DNA of 64,000 nucleotides from Arthrobacter globiformis NBRC 12137 (GCF_000238915.1 NZ_BAEG01000064.1:59911-123910), one strand, 5' to 3'; shown: positions 35,333 to 44,028, counted from the stretch's first letter. The notes: generated by a model not told the origin, from the letters alone. Program-made: numbers and translations.

Positions 35333-36500
35333 CTGGCAGTAGCGCTTTCAGAAAGGAGTCGCTACCGGTGGCAATCCTAGCCCCACTTCCGTTGGAGGCC
35401 CGGGCGTGATTCATCGCATCTGCAATTGCGTCAGCTTCCAACTCTACCCACTCGGCTAGGCCAGCTAGCCCCTCAGTGTCGACCCGGAGGCTTCGCGCTC
35501 CGGCCGCGAGAACGCGAGTCCCAGCACAAGCCGCCTTACCGAGGAGGCCACTCGGCCCTTCATTTGAGTGGGCGAGGAGGAGGCAATCGGCAACCGTAAC
35601 AGCGGCGTCCAATTCTCTGTCGCTTAGCGTGCGATCAACAACGACAACGTTTACCCCGGCGCCCTCGGCTTCCTGAACTGCTGCGTCGACTTCTTGTCGG
35701 ATCGAGGGCTCGATCTTGCCGGCGATGACGAGGCCGACGTTCATTCTGCTGATTCGCGAGATGCTGTCGGCCAGGAGCGGAACGTTTTTCCGGGGCGTAA
35801 TGGCACCAAGCACCGCAAACCAGTACTTTGAACTGTCTAGGCCCCAGTCCATGCGAATGGCTTCGACGTCTGCTGACGAACAGGAAAGCTGGACGGGATC
35901 AACTGCAACTCGCAACGCCGACTTGCCGGACCAGGTAGCGGACTTCAAGACGGCAAGGTCCACACCGGGAAGAAAAGCGGCTCTTCCAACGATTGCCTTC
36001 TTTGCCCCGTTCTTCAGCCAGCGGAGGATCCGCGGCCCTGGATGCTGAACCGACTCTCTCATAATCAGAACGGAGAGGCGCCCCGCGCCGCGCCAGCTTC
36101 CCCGCTTGGCTAGTTCAAGAGCCAAGCCATCACCGTCCGTGACTACTGTTCTAGACGCATTGACTCTCTTGCTTGTCTCCTCTAGAGCATTGAGACCAAA
36201 GTTAGCGATCTCTATAAAAGAAACCCTGCCAAGCAAATCTGACAGGTGTACCCGAAATTCAGCGGAGTCGACGGCGTCAGAGGGCAGAGCAACATGGACC
36301 AATTGATCTCTGCGGAGCGCCTCCTCTGCGAGAACTCTGACGTAAGCTAGCCGGTGACCCGAGAACCGTGGCTCGGCCAAGAGCACATTTGGTGTCCCAA
36401 GCGGCCTAGATACGCTTGGCATTCGCGCGGCTGATTGCATGAAGTTTGACAGTTTCTTGGGGGGACGAAGGAGGCTTGGGCTCGGCAGTTCCGGGCTCAA
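35325..36500 (-). CDS. Glycosyltransferase, GT4-like
   Basis: 391 residues. After an unconserved 35-residue N-terminus, PNVLLAEPRFSGHRLAYVRV; the C-terminal half has YWFAVLGAITPRKNVPLLAD, NVGLVIAGKIEPSIRQEVDA and LLLAHSNEGPSGLLGKAACA, a GT-B donor domain with the expected acidic/Gly region. Overlaps the downstream flippase and the upstream Wzc-type gene (4 bp), so one operon. Sugar specificity unknown. Confidence 0.8.
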   Translation of the reverse strand: MSPELPSPSLLRPPKKLSNFMQSAARMPSVSRPLGTPNVLLAEPRFSGHRLAYVRVLAEEALRRDQLVHVALPSDAVDSAEFRVHLSDLLGRVSFIEIANFGLNALEETSKRVNASRTVVTDGDGLALELAKRGSWRGAGRLSVLIMRESVQHPGPRILRWLKNGAKKAIVGRAAFLPGVDLAVLKSATWSGKSALRVAVDPVQLSCSSADVEAIRMDWGLDSSKYWFAVLGAITPRKNVPLLADSISRISRMNVGLVIAGKIEPSIRQEVDAAVQEAEGAGVNVVVVDRTLSDRELDAAVTVADCLLLAHSNEGPSGLLGKAACAGTRVLAAGARSLRVDTEGLAGLAEWVELEADAIADAMNHARASNGSGARIATGSDSFLKALLPVG

Positions 36501-38002
36501 CGGCTTGCTCCGCTGTGCGGAAACTTCGTCGCTGGAGCAGGGTCGTCACTGCCTATTGTCTCGTCGAAGCGCCTGACGGATCGCCGACCTTGACTCAGTG
36601 ATGTACCGGATGCGACGGCGACATCCGAGCCGTGGAAGGCTTCTGGCGGCTCGTCTGTGCTGGAGTAGTAAGAGTAGGTGTAGGCATCTGGCCCCTTGGC
36701 AGGCAGTCTATTGAGTACTAGTCCAAGCACGTTTGCGCCCACTAGTTCGAGGCTCTCGAGTGACTTTTGAACATCGTGCTGCTTTGTTTTTTGAGAACCT
36801 ACTACAACTACAACTCCGCCCACATGCTGGGCTAAAACTGCCGCGTCCGTAACAGGGAGCAGCGGCGGTGCGTCGATGATGATTGTATCGAAGGCGCTTT
36901 CGAGCCGGACGATTAGTTCTTTCATCTCAGTTGAACCCAAGAGTTCGCTAGGGTTAGGCGGTATCTGGCCCGACGTGAGTACGAAAAGGTTGTCGTCGCC
37001 CCAAGGCTGAAGCAGGAGATTTACGTCTGCTGCGCCTACCAATGCTGTAGTCAAGCCCGCGTTGCGTTCCAGACCCAAGTACTCATTGACCATGGGACGG
37101 CGCAAATCCGCATCGATGAGACAAACAGACTGTCCCGCTTGGGCAAGCGCAATGGCCAGATTGGTGGCCGTCGTGCTTTTGCCCTCGCCAGGCAACGAAG
37201 AGGTCATGAGTACGGTACTTGCATGTCCCGTGACGTTTGCAAATTGCAGATTTGTGCGAAGCTGACGGAATGATTCCGCCCGAGGACTTTGCGGACCTGC
37301 CTGCGTTAGCAGCGGACGATCCATTGCGGACTGGTCGAATGCGATACCGCCAAGTAAGGGGGCTGAGGTCACTTTCCGAAGGTCGGCTTCGCCGCGAATC
37401 CGATTGTCCATATTGCTGCGGAGAAGGGCGCTCGCGACTCCAAGGATTAGACCCACCAGTAGCCCCAGCAAAATGTTTAGTTTTGTATTAGGGGCGGAAG
37501 GTGCGGAGGGAGCCTCGGCCGGCGTGATTATTGAAAGGCTGATTGGCGACGTTCCGCCGGTTTTTGGCTTTTCAAGGGTGTCGACAGCCTTGATCAGGCT
37601 GTCAGCTACGGCCTGAGCCACAGCCGACGCCTGCACTGGTGACGAATCAGCTACCGAAATATTGATGAGGACCGTATTTAGATCCGAGGTTGCCTTTACC
37701 CTTTGAGCGAGATCATTTACGGAAGTTTCCAAGCCGAGCGTATCTATGACAGGCTTTAGGACGATGGGGGTCGCAACTGTTTTTACATAGGACTGAACGC
37801 GGGCCTGGCTGAACGTGTTCCCCTGTTGGAGTTCTTGCGCTGAACCGGAGTTTTGAATCGCCACGAAGAGTTGTGTTTCAGCCGTATACGTCGGTCTAAT
37901 GAGGATTGAGGCCGCTCCTCCTAGGAGGATCCCGGCCATTGAGGCTGCGGCAATCAAGATCCAGTTGCGGCGCAGGATGTGCAAATAGTCGCGTAGGTCC
38001 AA
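36497..38002 (-). CDS. Wzz/Wzc-type chain-length protein with BY-kinase domain
   Basis: 501 residues from TTG 38002, chosen because GAGGGGGC lies 7 nt upstream and LDLRDYLHILRRNW is the normal N-terminus; the frame is open to ATG 38086. Wzz domain with two membrane helices (about residues 15-35 and 180-200); cytoplasmic bacterial tyrosine kinase: TSSLPGEGKSTTATNLA (Walker A), LIDADLRRP (A'), TIIIDAPPLLPVTD (B). A Tyr-rich segment (DAYTYSYYSS) near residue 450 is the likely autophosphorylation cluster. Controls polysaccharide polymerisation and export. First gene of the flippase operon. Confidence 0.9.
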   Translation of the reverse strand: MDLRDYLHILRRNWILIAAASMAGILLGGAASILIRPTYTAETQLFVAIQNSGSAQELQQGNTFSQARVQSYVKTVATPIVLKPVIDTLGLETSVNDLAQRVKATSDLNTVLINISVADSSPVQASAVAQAVADSLIKAVDTLEKPKTGGTSPISLSIITPAEAPSAPSAPNTKLNILLGLLVGLILGVASALLRSNMDNRIRGEADLRKVTSAPLLGGIAFDQSAMDRPLLTQAGPQSPRAESFRQLRTNLQFANVTGHASTVLMTSSLPGEGKSTTATNLAIALAQAGQSVCLIDADLRRPMVNEYLGLERNAGLTTALVGAADVNLLLQPWGDDNLFVLTSGQIPPNPSELLGSTEMKELIVRLESAFDTIIIDAPPLLPVTDAAVLAQHVGGVVVVVGSQKTKQHDVQKSLESLELVGANVLGLVLNRLPAKGPDAYTYSYYSSTDEPPEAFHGSDVAVASGTSLSQGRRSVRRFDETIGSDDPAPATKFPHSGASR

Positions 38003-38258
38003 ACCGGAGCCCCCTCGGTGGTTGACTGACACCAGCCGAGCGGCAAGGCGCCAGAACGGCAATATTCGTGCGGTCGTACCAATCATAACCGCTGGCCGTA
38101 GGCCTCATGTCTTCGATGAATGGGCCGTGCCACAATGGTGTCAAGACCAATTCCAGATTGGTATGAGCGCACTCGCTCGGACATGAAGCCCCTTAGTGCT
38201 ACGTATGAAACATAGGCATGGGTCGAACTTGAAAGCAGTTCGGGTTTTGGATCAGTGG

Positions 38259-38726
38259 TTACCGCGTATCAACATCCTCAAACACCAAGAACGTCTGTGT
38301 ATCCAGTACGCCAGCCATGGACTGCAGTTGATCGAAGATCACTCGCTTTAGATGCACGTTGTCCACGGTCCTCACAAGAAGGATGACGTCAAAGTCCCCT
38401 CCTACGAGTGCGATGTGGTGGATCTCGGGGATTGCCCGGAGCTGCTCCCGCAACTCCCGCCATGAGTGCTGCTGCACCTTGAGCGTCACGTAGGCCGATG
38501 ACTTCAAGCCGGCCTTGATCGGATCGACAAGTGCGGTGAACTTCGTCAATACACCCTGGCCAGTAAGCCGGGCAATCCGTGTGTAGGCGTGCGCCCGAGA
38601 AATATGGACGTTCTCCGCCACCTGTGTCACGGACATCCGGCCGTCCCTTGTTAGCTCAGCAATTATGTTGCGGTCCACATCGTCCAAAGACGCCGCTGAC
38701 TGTTCCTCTTCGTCCGGTTCAGCCAT
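38259..38726 (-). CDS. Lrp/AsnC-family regulator
   Basis: 155 residues. N-terminal winged helix: DDVDRNIIAELTRDGRMSVT, then QVAENVHISRAHAYTRIARL; C-terminal RAM ligand domain (YVTLKVQQHSWRELREQLRA, then VGGDFDVILLVRT). Divergent from the bkd operon across 158 bp, so it probably controls it in response to branched-chain amino acids or their oxo-acids, like BkdR. The ligand is inferred. Confidence 0.9.
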   Translation of the reverse strand: MAEPDEEEQSAASLDDVDRNIIAELTRDGRMSVTQVAENVHISRAHAYTRIARLTGQGVLTKFTALVDPIKAGLKSSAYVTLKVQQHSWRELREQLRAIPEIHHIALVGGDFDVILLVRTVDNVHLKRVIFDQLQSMAGVLDTQTFLVFEDVDTR

Positions 38727-38833
38727 TCGTCTACAACCTCGCCACTTACACAGCTCACAATTACGATTTGTCTTTCAGGATAGGAGAGATCAACGTACTT
38801 CTCCACAGTTAGCCGCGCCACTAGATACGAAAC

Positions 38834-38848
38834 ATCGTCCGGGACGAT
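38834..38848. promoter_or_regulatory. Perfect 7-1-7 inverted repeat in the lrp-bkd intergenic region
   Basis: ATCGTCC-G-GGACGAT, 36 bp before the bkdA start. Candidate operator for the divergent Lrp-type regulator. No other copy was noticed in the window. Confidence 0.5.
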
Positions 38849-38884
38849 ACTGAAAGTGAATAGTGGCTATAGAAGGACGGACCA

Positions 38885-40141
38885 ATGACGATCTCCGCAG
38901 ACCACACTGCCCCCGGGACGGCGCAGGCTCAACCCGGACCTGAGCAGGCCGAGGATATATATCTGCCCGGCGCAGCAGCCGAGGCGGTACGCAAATTCGG
39001 CATCACCGCCGAGGACTACATGCTGCCGGCCCGCCACCAGATCCAGATGGTGGACCAGGACGGCAACCTGAAGCACCATTCCGAACAGGGTACTGAACCC
39101 GGCCACGAGTACCCGCTGCCTGGTGATCACGAACTCCTTACCGCCTATGCGCAGCTCGTTATAGGGCGCCGCGTCAACGACCAGAACTCGGCCTTGGTGC
39201 GGCAAGGCCGCATGGCGGTCTACCCCTCAAGCCAGGGGCAGGAGGCTTGCCAAGTTGCGGCCGCACTGTGCCTTGCCGAGGGCGACTGGATGTTCCCCAC
39301 CTACCGCGATGCCGTTGCAGTCATGGCGCGCGGTGTGGACCCTGTCCAAGCCATGACCATTTTCCGGGGCGACTGGCACGGCGGTTACGACCCCCTTGAA
39401 CACAAGGTCGGGATCCAGTGCACGCCCCTCACCACCCAGCTGCTCCATGCGGTAGGCGTCGCCCATGCCGCCAAGCTCCGCGGCGAGGACACCGTGGTCC
39501 TGGCCATGTGCGGTGACGGCGCGACCAGCGAGGGCGACTTCCATGAGGCCTTGAATTTCGCCGCCGTCTTCCACCTGCCTGTGATCTTCTTCGTGCAGAA
39601 CAACCAGTACGCCATCTCCGTGCCGCTGGCCCACCAGTCCGTCGCTCCCTCGCTTGCGCACAAGGCGGTCGGTTACGGCATGGCCGGCGAACGGGTGGAC
39701 GGCAACGACGTCGTCGCGCTCCTCGCTGTCCTGGACCGTGCGGTCAAGCTCGCCCGTGAGGGCTCCGGCCCGCTCCTGGTGGAGGCGCACACCTATCGTA
39801 TGCAGGCCCACACCAACGCCGACGACGCCACCAGATACCGGCAGGACAGCGAAGTCGCCCTGTGGACGGCGCGGGATCCGCTGAGCCGTATGCGCACCTA
39901 CCTTGCGGGCAGGGGACTGCTGGACGACGACGGCGAAGCCCGGATCGCGGAAAAGGCAGAGTCGGTTGCGACGCAACTCCGTAACGGCCTGGGCGAAGAC
40001 GTGCCCGTCGATCCCCAAGATCTGTTCAGGTACGTCTTCTCATCGCCGACACCACAACTGAAGGAACAGGCAGCCCTCCTCGCCGACGAACTCGCCCGCG
40101 ACGCCGCCGGCGCTGCATCCACTGCGGAGGCCTCCGAATGA
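38885..40141 (+). CDS. bkdA: Branched-chain 2-oxoacid dehydrogenase E1 alpha
   Basis: 418 residues, ATG after AAGGACGG. Thiamine-diphosphate site: MCGDGATSEGDFHEALNFAA and the NNQYAI segment. VRQGRMAVYPSSQGQEACQV and MFPTYRDAVAVMARGVDP match BCKDH/acetoin-PDH E1a of actinobacteria. An acidic, Ala/Gln-rich N-terminus (about 25 residues) precedes the core. With E1b it decarboxylates a 2-oxoacid and acylates the E2 lipoyl group. Branched-chain specificity rests on the Lrp-type regulator and family resemblance; pyruvate is the alternative. Overlaps E1b by 4 bp. Confidence 0.85.
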   Translation: MTISADHTAPGTAQAQPGPEQAEDIYLPGAAAEAVRKFGITAEDYMLPARHQIQMVDQDGNLKHHSEQGTEPGHEYPLPGDHELLTAYAQLVIGRRVNDQNSALVRQGRMAVYPSSQGQEACQVAAALCLAEGDWMFPTYRDAVAVMARGVDPVQAMTIFRGDWHGGYDPLEHKVGIQCTPLTTQLLHAVGVAHAAKLRGEDTVVLAMCGDGATSEGDFHEALNFAAVFHLPVIFFVQNNQYAISVPLAHQSVAPSLAHKAVGYGMAGERVDGNDVVALLAVLDRAVKLAREGSGPLLVEAHTYRMQAHTNADDATRYRQDSEVALWTARDPLSRMRTYLAGRGLLDDDGEARIAEKAESVATQLRNGLGEDVPVDPQDLFRYVFSSPTPQLKEQAALLADELARDAAGAASTAEASE

Positions 40142-41250
40142 GCCCCAGCATCACCACCTCCTCCGAGGCGAACGGCAACGTCAGCTCCGCCACAGCCCGG
40201 GCAGCCGCCTCGGCCGCGGCCACTGCGGGCGCGGCAGGTCCGCAGCCTGTCACCATGGCCAAGGCACTGAACACGGCCATGGTGCACGCGATGCAGTCAG
40301 ACAAGTCGGTTCTAGTGTTCGGCGAGGACGTCGGCAAACTGGGCGGCGTCTTCCGCATCACCGACGGCCTCATGGCCACCTTCGGAGAGCAGCGCTGCTT
40401 CGACACCCCGCTGGCCGAGTCCGGCATCGTCGGCATGGCCGTGGGCATGGCGATCAACGGCATGCGCCCGGTCGTCGAGATGCAGTTCGACGCCTTCGCC
40501 TACCCGGCCTTCGAGCAGATCGTCAGCCACGTGGCCAAGATGCATAACCGCACCAAGGGCAAGGTGAAGCTGCCCATGGTCATCCGTGTTCCCTACGCCG
40601 GCGGCATCGGGGGAGTGGAGCACCACTGCGACTCCTCCGAGTCCTACTACGCCCACACCGCAGGGCTGAAGGTCTACACGCCCGCCACCGCGGCCGATGC
40701 CTACCGCATGCTCCGCGAAGCCATTGATTCGGACGACCCCGTGATGTTCATGGAGCCCAAGAAGCTCTACTGGTCCAAGGACCTGGTGGACCTGGAGCGT
40801 CTCCGTGAGGACTATGAAGCGAAGGCGGACCGCGGGACGTCGATGGAGGGGCGCGCCGCCGTCGCCCGCTCTGGCACCGACGCGACGCTCATCGCCTATG
40901 GCCCATCCGTCCCGGCGGCCCTTGCCGCGGCCGCCGCGGCCGCTGAAGAAGGGCGATCGCTCGAGGTCGTCGACATCCGCACCATTGTTCCGTTCGACGA
41001 CGAAACCGTGGCCGCCTCCGTCCGGAAGACCGGCCGTGCCGTGGTGATCGCCGAGGCGCATGGGTTCGCGTCGGTGTCGTCGGAGATCGTGGCGCGGGTC
41101 CAGGAACGCTGCTTCCACTATCTGGCGGCACCGATCCGCCGCGTCACAGGATTCGACGTTCCCTATCCGGCACCGAAGCTCGAGCACTACTACCTGCCCG
41201 GCGTGGACCGCATCCTCGACGCCGTTGACGACCTCCAGTGGGAAGACTGA
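40138..41250 (+). CDS. bkdB: Branched-chain 2-oxoacid dehydrogenase E1 beta
   Basis: 370 residues, ATG in an ATGA overlap with E1a. Core begins at about residue 38: TMAKALNTAMVHAMQSDKSV, then VLVFGEDVGKLGGVFRIT, FDTPLAESGIVGMAVGMAIN and EMQFDAFAYPAFEQIVSHVA. C-terminal transketolase-like domain: EVVDIRTIVPFDDETVAASV. The first 37 residues are a low-complexity Ser/Ala/Thr tail. Forms the alpha2-beta2 E1 component; 4 bp before the E2 gene. Confidence 0.88.
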   Translation: MSPSITTSSEANGNVSSATARAAASAAATAGAAGPQPVTMAKALNTAMVHAMQSDKSVLVFGEDVGKLGGVFRITDGLMATFGEQRCFDTPLAESGIVGMAVGMAINGMRPVVEMQFDAFAYPAFEQIVSHVAKMHNRTKGKVKLPMVIRVPYAGGIGGVEHHCDSSESYYAHTAGLKVYTPATAADAYRMLREAIDSDDPVMFMEPKKLYWSKDLVDLERLREDYEAKADRGTSMEGRAAVARSGTDATLIAYGPSVPAALAAAAAAAEEGRSLEVVDIRTIVPFDDETVAASVRKTGRAVVIAEAHGFASVSSEIVARVQERCFHYLAAPIRRVTGFDVPYPAPKLEHYYLPGVDRILDAVDDLQWED

Positions 41251-41254
41251 TCCG

Positions 41255-42811
41255 ATGACTGCAACTAAGGTATTCCTCCTGCCCGACCTCGGCGAAGGCC
41301 TCACCGAAGCCGAACTCGTGAACTGGCTCGTGGCCGTCGGCGACGAGATCCGGGTGGATCAGCCCATCGCCGAAGTCGAGACGGCGAAGTCCGTAGTGGA
41401 AGTTCCGTCCCCCTATGCCGGCACCGTGGCAGGACTCCACGGCGAACCTGGCCAGACCTTGGACGTAGGAAAGCCCCTAATCTCGGTGACGCCGTCTATC
41501 GAGCCTGTCGAAACCGGGACGCCGTTGGTTGAGCCTGTCGAAACCGAGTCTGCCGAAACCACGACGCCACTGGTTGAGCTTGTCGAAACCGAGCCCGTCG
41601 AAACCAAGGAATCGGCAGCCGCCGAAACCTACCGCGCCGAAGAAAAAGCGGGGTCCGGCAATGTCCTCATCGGCTATGGAACGCCGGGAGGGACTTCAAC
41701 GTTCCGACGAACCCGTCCCAGTCGCGCCTCCGCGGTTTCGACAAGCTCAACCAGGAGTACGCCGTCTGTCGAAACTGAAGGCGCCGGCGCCAAGCTCACC
41801 ACTTCGGCGGACGACGCCCTGCTCCTCCGCACTCGAGTTCCCGGAAAGCTGGGCGCTGTGATCTCACCGCTGGTCCGTCGAATGGCGAAAGAACATGGTG
41901 TGGACCTGGGACACATGCAGGGCTCCGGAGAGAGTGGCCTAATCATGCGTCGGGACGTCGAAGCTGCCATAACTAAAACGCCCGTCAAGCCTGCCCAAGG
42001 GCCGCTGGTTGAGCCTGTCGAAACCAAGGCTTTCGAAACCGGACACCCGCAGGCTGTCGAATCCAAGTACACCATCGATGCCCGCACAGGCCTCGGCATC
42101 ACGAAACGCACCCCTGTCCGCGGCGTACGCAAGGCCGTGGCCGCCAACATGACACGCAGCCGGTCCGAAATTCCTGAGGCCACGGTCTGGGTAGCCGTCG
42201 ACGCAACAGCGCTGGTTGAGCTTCGCGCGGACCTCAAGAAGACCGAGGTTCACAACACGCCCGGCCTGCTCGCGTTCATTGCCCGCTTTGTCACGGCAGG
42301 CTTGAAGAAATACCCGGCCTTGAATACGCGCTTTGTCAGCACCGAAGACACTTCAGGCGGCGAGTCCCAGGAAATTATGGAGTTCGACGGGGTCAACCTC
42401 GGCTTCGCAGCGCAAACGGATCGAGGATTAGTGGTCCCATCCATACGCAATGCGGACAAGCTGAGTGCAAAGCAACTGGACACAGAAATCAAGCGGTTGA
42501 CCGCCATCGCACGAGACGGCAAGGCGACGCCAACGGACCTCGGCAGCGGGACCTTCACGCTGAACAATTACGGCGTCTTCGGAGTGGACGGTTCAGCAGC
42601 AATCATCAACTACCCGGAGGTGGCGATTCTGGGAGTTGGCCGGATCGTCGACAAACCTTGGGTAGTCGGCGGTGAACTCGCCGTCCGAAAAGCCACGGAG
42701 CTGACTCTGACCTTTGACCACCGTGTCTGTGATGGCGGAACAGCTGCGGGCTTCCTTCGCTACGTGGCCGACGCAATCGAATCCCCAACTTCACTGCTGG
42801 CCGACTTGTAG
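41255..42811 (+). CDS. bkdC: Branched-chain 2-oxoacid dehydrogenase E2 with repeat-derived linker
   Basis: 518 residues from ATG 41255. Residues 1-80: one lipoyl domain with lipoyl-Lys45 (ETAKSVVEVPSPYAG). Residues about 80-200: an acidic linker rich in Val, Glu, Pro and Thr (PLVEPVETE, PLVELVETE) encoded by copies of the dispersed 19-bp repeat. Residues about 205-242: peripheral-subunit-binding domain (VISPLVRRMAKEHGVDLGHM). Second linker with another repeat copy, then the catalytic domain with His489 (FDHRVCDGG). Transfers the acyl group from lipoate to CoA and forms the core of the complex. E3 (lpd) is not in the window. The linker makes it longer than typical single-lipoyl E2s. Confidence 0.9.
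   Translation: MTATKVFLLPDLGEGLTEAELVNWLVAVGDEIRVDQPIAEVETAKSVVEVPSPYAGTVAGLHGEPGQTLDVGKPLISVTPSIEPVETGTPLVEPVETESAETTTPLVELVETEPVETKESAAAETYRAEEKAGSGNVLIGYGTPGGTSTFRRTRPSRASAVSTSSTRSTPSVETEGAGAKLTTSADDALLLRTRVPGKLGAVISPLVRRMAKEHGVDLGHMQGSGESGLIMRRDVEAAITKTPVKPAQGPLVEPVETKAFETGHPQAVESKYTIDARTGLGITKRTPVRGVRKAVAANMTRSRSEIPEATVWVAVDATALVELRADLKKTEVHNTPGLLAFIARFVTAGLKKYPALNTRFVSTEDTSGGESQEIMEFDGVNLGFAAQTDRGLVVPSIRNADKLSAKQLDTEIKRLTAIARDGKATPTDLGSGTFTLNNYGVFGVDGSAAIINYPEVAILGVGRIVDKPWVVGGELAVRKATELTLTFDHRVCDGGTAAGFLRYVADAIESPTSLLADL
41500..41605. repeat. Array of dispersed 19-bp repeat copies inside bkdC
   Basis: Full copies GGTTGAGCCTGTCGAAACC at 41527-41545 and GGTTGAGCTTGTCGAAACC at 41572-41590; shortened copies CGAGCCTGTCGAAACC at 41500-41515, GAGTCTGCCGAAACC at 41546-41560 and GAGCCCGTCGAAACC at 41591-41605. 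Spacing between full copies is 45 bp (15 codons), all read in the same frame as VEPVET or VELVET. Confidence 0.85.
41734..41752. repeat. Inverted copy of the dispersed 19-bp repeat in bkdC
   Basis: GGTTTCGACAAGCTCAACC, the exact reverse complement of the 41572 copy. Here it is read as VSTSSTR, a Ser/Thr-rich part of the linker. Confidence 0.85.
42007..42025. repeat. Dispersed 19-bp repeat in the second bkdC linker
   Basis: GGTTGAGCCTGTCGAAACC again read as LVEPVET, followed by decayed half-copies (TTTCGAAACC at 42031 and CTGTCGAATCC near 42054). Confidence 0.85.
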
Positions 42812-42839
42812 CCCGGAAATCGCCCGTTTCCCTTGGCGG

Positions 42840-42876
42840 ACCTTCGCCGTCGCCGATCTCTTGCGGCGGCGAAGGT
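42840..42876. terminator. Hairpin between bkdC and the convergent micro-gene
   Basis: ACCTTCGCCG (42840-42849) pairs with CGGCGAAGGT (42867-42876), a 10-bp GC-rich stem; no T-tract. Lies 29 bp past the bkdC stop and 10 bp before the minus-strand stop at 42886, so it could serve both. Confidence 0.5.
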
Positions 42877-42885
42877 CGACGCGTC

Positions 42886-43020
42886 CTACAGTGTGGTGTC
42901 CGAATGATCACTGCAACGCACGGAGGCCACCAGACGGCCGCCGTCGTCGCTGTACGACGTGACGTGGTTGGTGATCGCGTTGCAAGTCTCGCAGTAGTTC
43001 CTGTGCTGTTTAGTCCCCAT
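42886..43020 (-). CDS. Micro-protein with paired cysteines
   Basis: 44 residues: MGTKQHRNYCETCNAITNHV and an acidic tail containing one more Cys (VRCSDHSD). CETC plus Cys and His residues suggest a small zinc site. The ribosome site is weak, and the gene is supported mainly by the cysteine pattern and the hairpin past its stop. Function unknown. The rest of the 42812-43198 interval holds only the start region of the hydrolase gene. Confidence 0.45.
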   Translation of the reverse strand: MGTKQHRNYCETCNAITNHVTSYSDDGGRLVASVRCSDHSDTTL

Positions 43021-43154
43021 GTGCAGATCATACCCAGGATGGCATTTCCAACGAGTAAATTCAGCTCGGTGGCCTGTGGCCTTTGCCCGGGCGGGTGGCA
43101 AAGCAATTGCCCGATGTTCCCCAGCCAGATGGATAGAATCGAGGCCTGAAGACC

Positions 43155-43182
43155 GCAGATGCTCCCCAGCAGATGCTCCCCA
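43155..43182. repeat. Perfect 14-bp tandem duplication before a start codon
   Basis: GCAGATGCTCCCCA occurs twice back to back, ending 16 bp before ATG 43199. The copies include out-of-frame ATGs. Probably a slippage duplication in the 5' leader. Confidence 0.6.
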
Positions 43183-43198
43183 GATGTACGGAGAAGAA

Positions 43199-44023
43199 AT
43201 GTCACGATGGCTCGAGGCCGGCACGGACAACTATGTGCTGGTAACTGACGGTTCCAAGCTCAACACCGGCCTGATTGTTGGTACTGAACGGGCCATGGTG
43301 ATCGATACCGGATGCGGGCCGCGGCAGGGGCAGGAAATCCTGCACGCCGTCCGCGAGAAGACGACTCTTCCCCTTGTTGTCGTCAACACCCACGCGCACT
43401 ACGACCACTTCTTCGGCAACGCCGTGTTCGCTGAGGCCGGCGTCGAGGAGTTCTGGGCGCACGAAAACTGCGCCGAGGAGATCAGCGACAACGGCGACGC
43501 CCAGCGCAGCGAAGTCACGGACCTCGAACCGGAGATGGCCGCCGGCGCGGGCGAGAACGTGGAGCTGGTCGTTCCGAATGCGATTGTCCGCGACCAGCCC
43601 GTGCTCGTTGACCTCGGCGGACAGACCGTCACCCTCTTCTACCTGGGCCGTGGTCACACCGACGGCGATCTCCTGGTGGGAACCACGACGACCCTGTTCG
43701 CCGGCGACCTCGTGGAACAGGGATCGCACCCCTCCTTCGAGGACTCATACCCGGAGGAGTGGGCTGACGCTCTGCGGCACCTCTCAGCACTTCGCCATCG
43801 CTACGAATTCCTGGTCCCCGGGCACGGAGAGCCCTGCAGCGACCGGTTCGTTAAGACCATGGCGGACACCATGACGACGGCAGTCCGACAGGCCCGGCAG
43901 TCCATCCGGGACACTCCGGCAGATGCCACCAAAGCCATTCCCGTGCTGCCGTATGGGCCGGAGCAGTCCCGCTGGTTCATCAAGCGGCTGCAGGAGACCC
44001 GCCCCCAGCAGCGAACCGAGTAG
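43199..44023 (+). CDS. Metallo-beta-lactamase-fold hydrolase
   Basis: 274 residues from ATG 43199, after ACGGAG; the frame is open further upstream through the tandem repeat. TGLIVGTERAMVIDTGCG, NTHAHYDHFFGN (the HxHxDH metal site), GRGHTDGDLLV and FAGDLVEQG (second-shell His/Asp), and LVPGHGEP complete the dinuclear metal site. No export signal. Closest to the general MBL hydrolase subfamily that also contains glyoxalase-II-like enzymes. Substrate unknown. Confidence 0.85.
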   Translation: MSRWLEAGTDNYVLVTDGSKLNTGLIVGTERAMVIDTGCGPRQGQEILHAVREKTTLPLVVVNTHAHYDHFFGNAVFAEAGVEEFWAHENCAEEISDNGDAQRSEVTDLEPEMAAGAGENVELVVPNAIVRDQPVLVDLGGQTVTLFYLGRGHTDGDLLVGTTTTLFAGDLVEQGSHPSFEDSYPEEWADALRHLSALRHRYEFLVPGHGEPCSDRFVKTMADTMTTAVRQARQSIRDTPADATKAIPVLPYGPEQSRWFIKRLQETRPQQRTE

Positions 44024-44028
44024 TCTCT

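Noticed and set aside
36497..38086. Wzc-type gene start at ATG 38086
   Set aside because: No ribosome site there; TTG 38002 has GAGGGGGC at 7 nt and matches the usual N-terminus.
41500..41605. Repeat-rich bkdC segment considered as assembly error
   Set aside because: The same 19-mer exists independently at 20.9 kb, the frame is kept throughout, and all flanking domains are intact.
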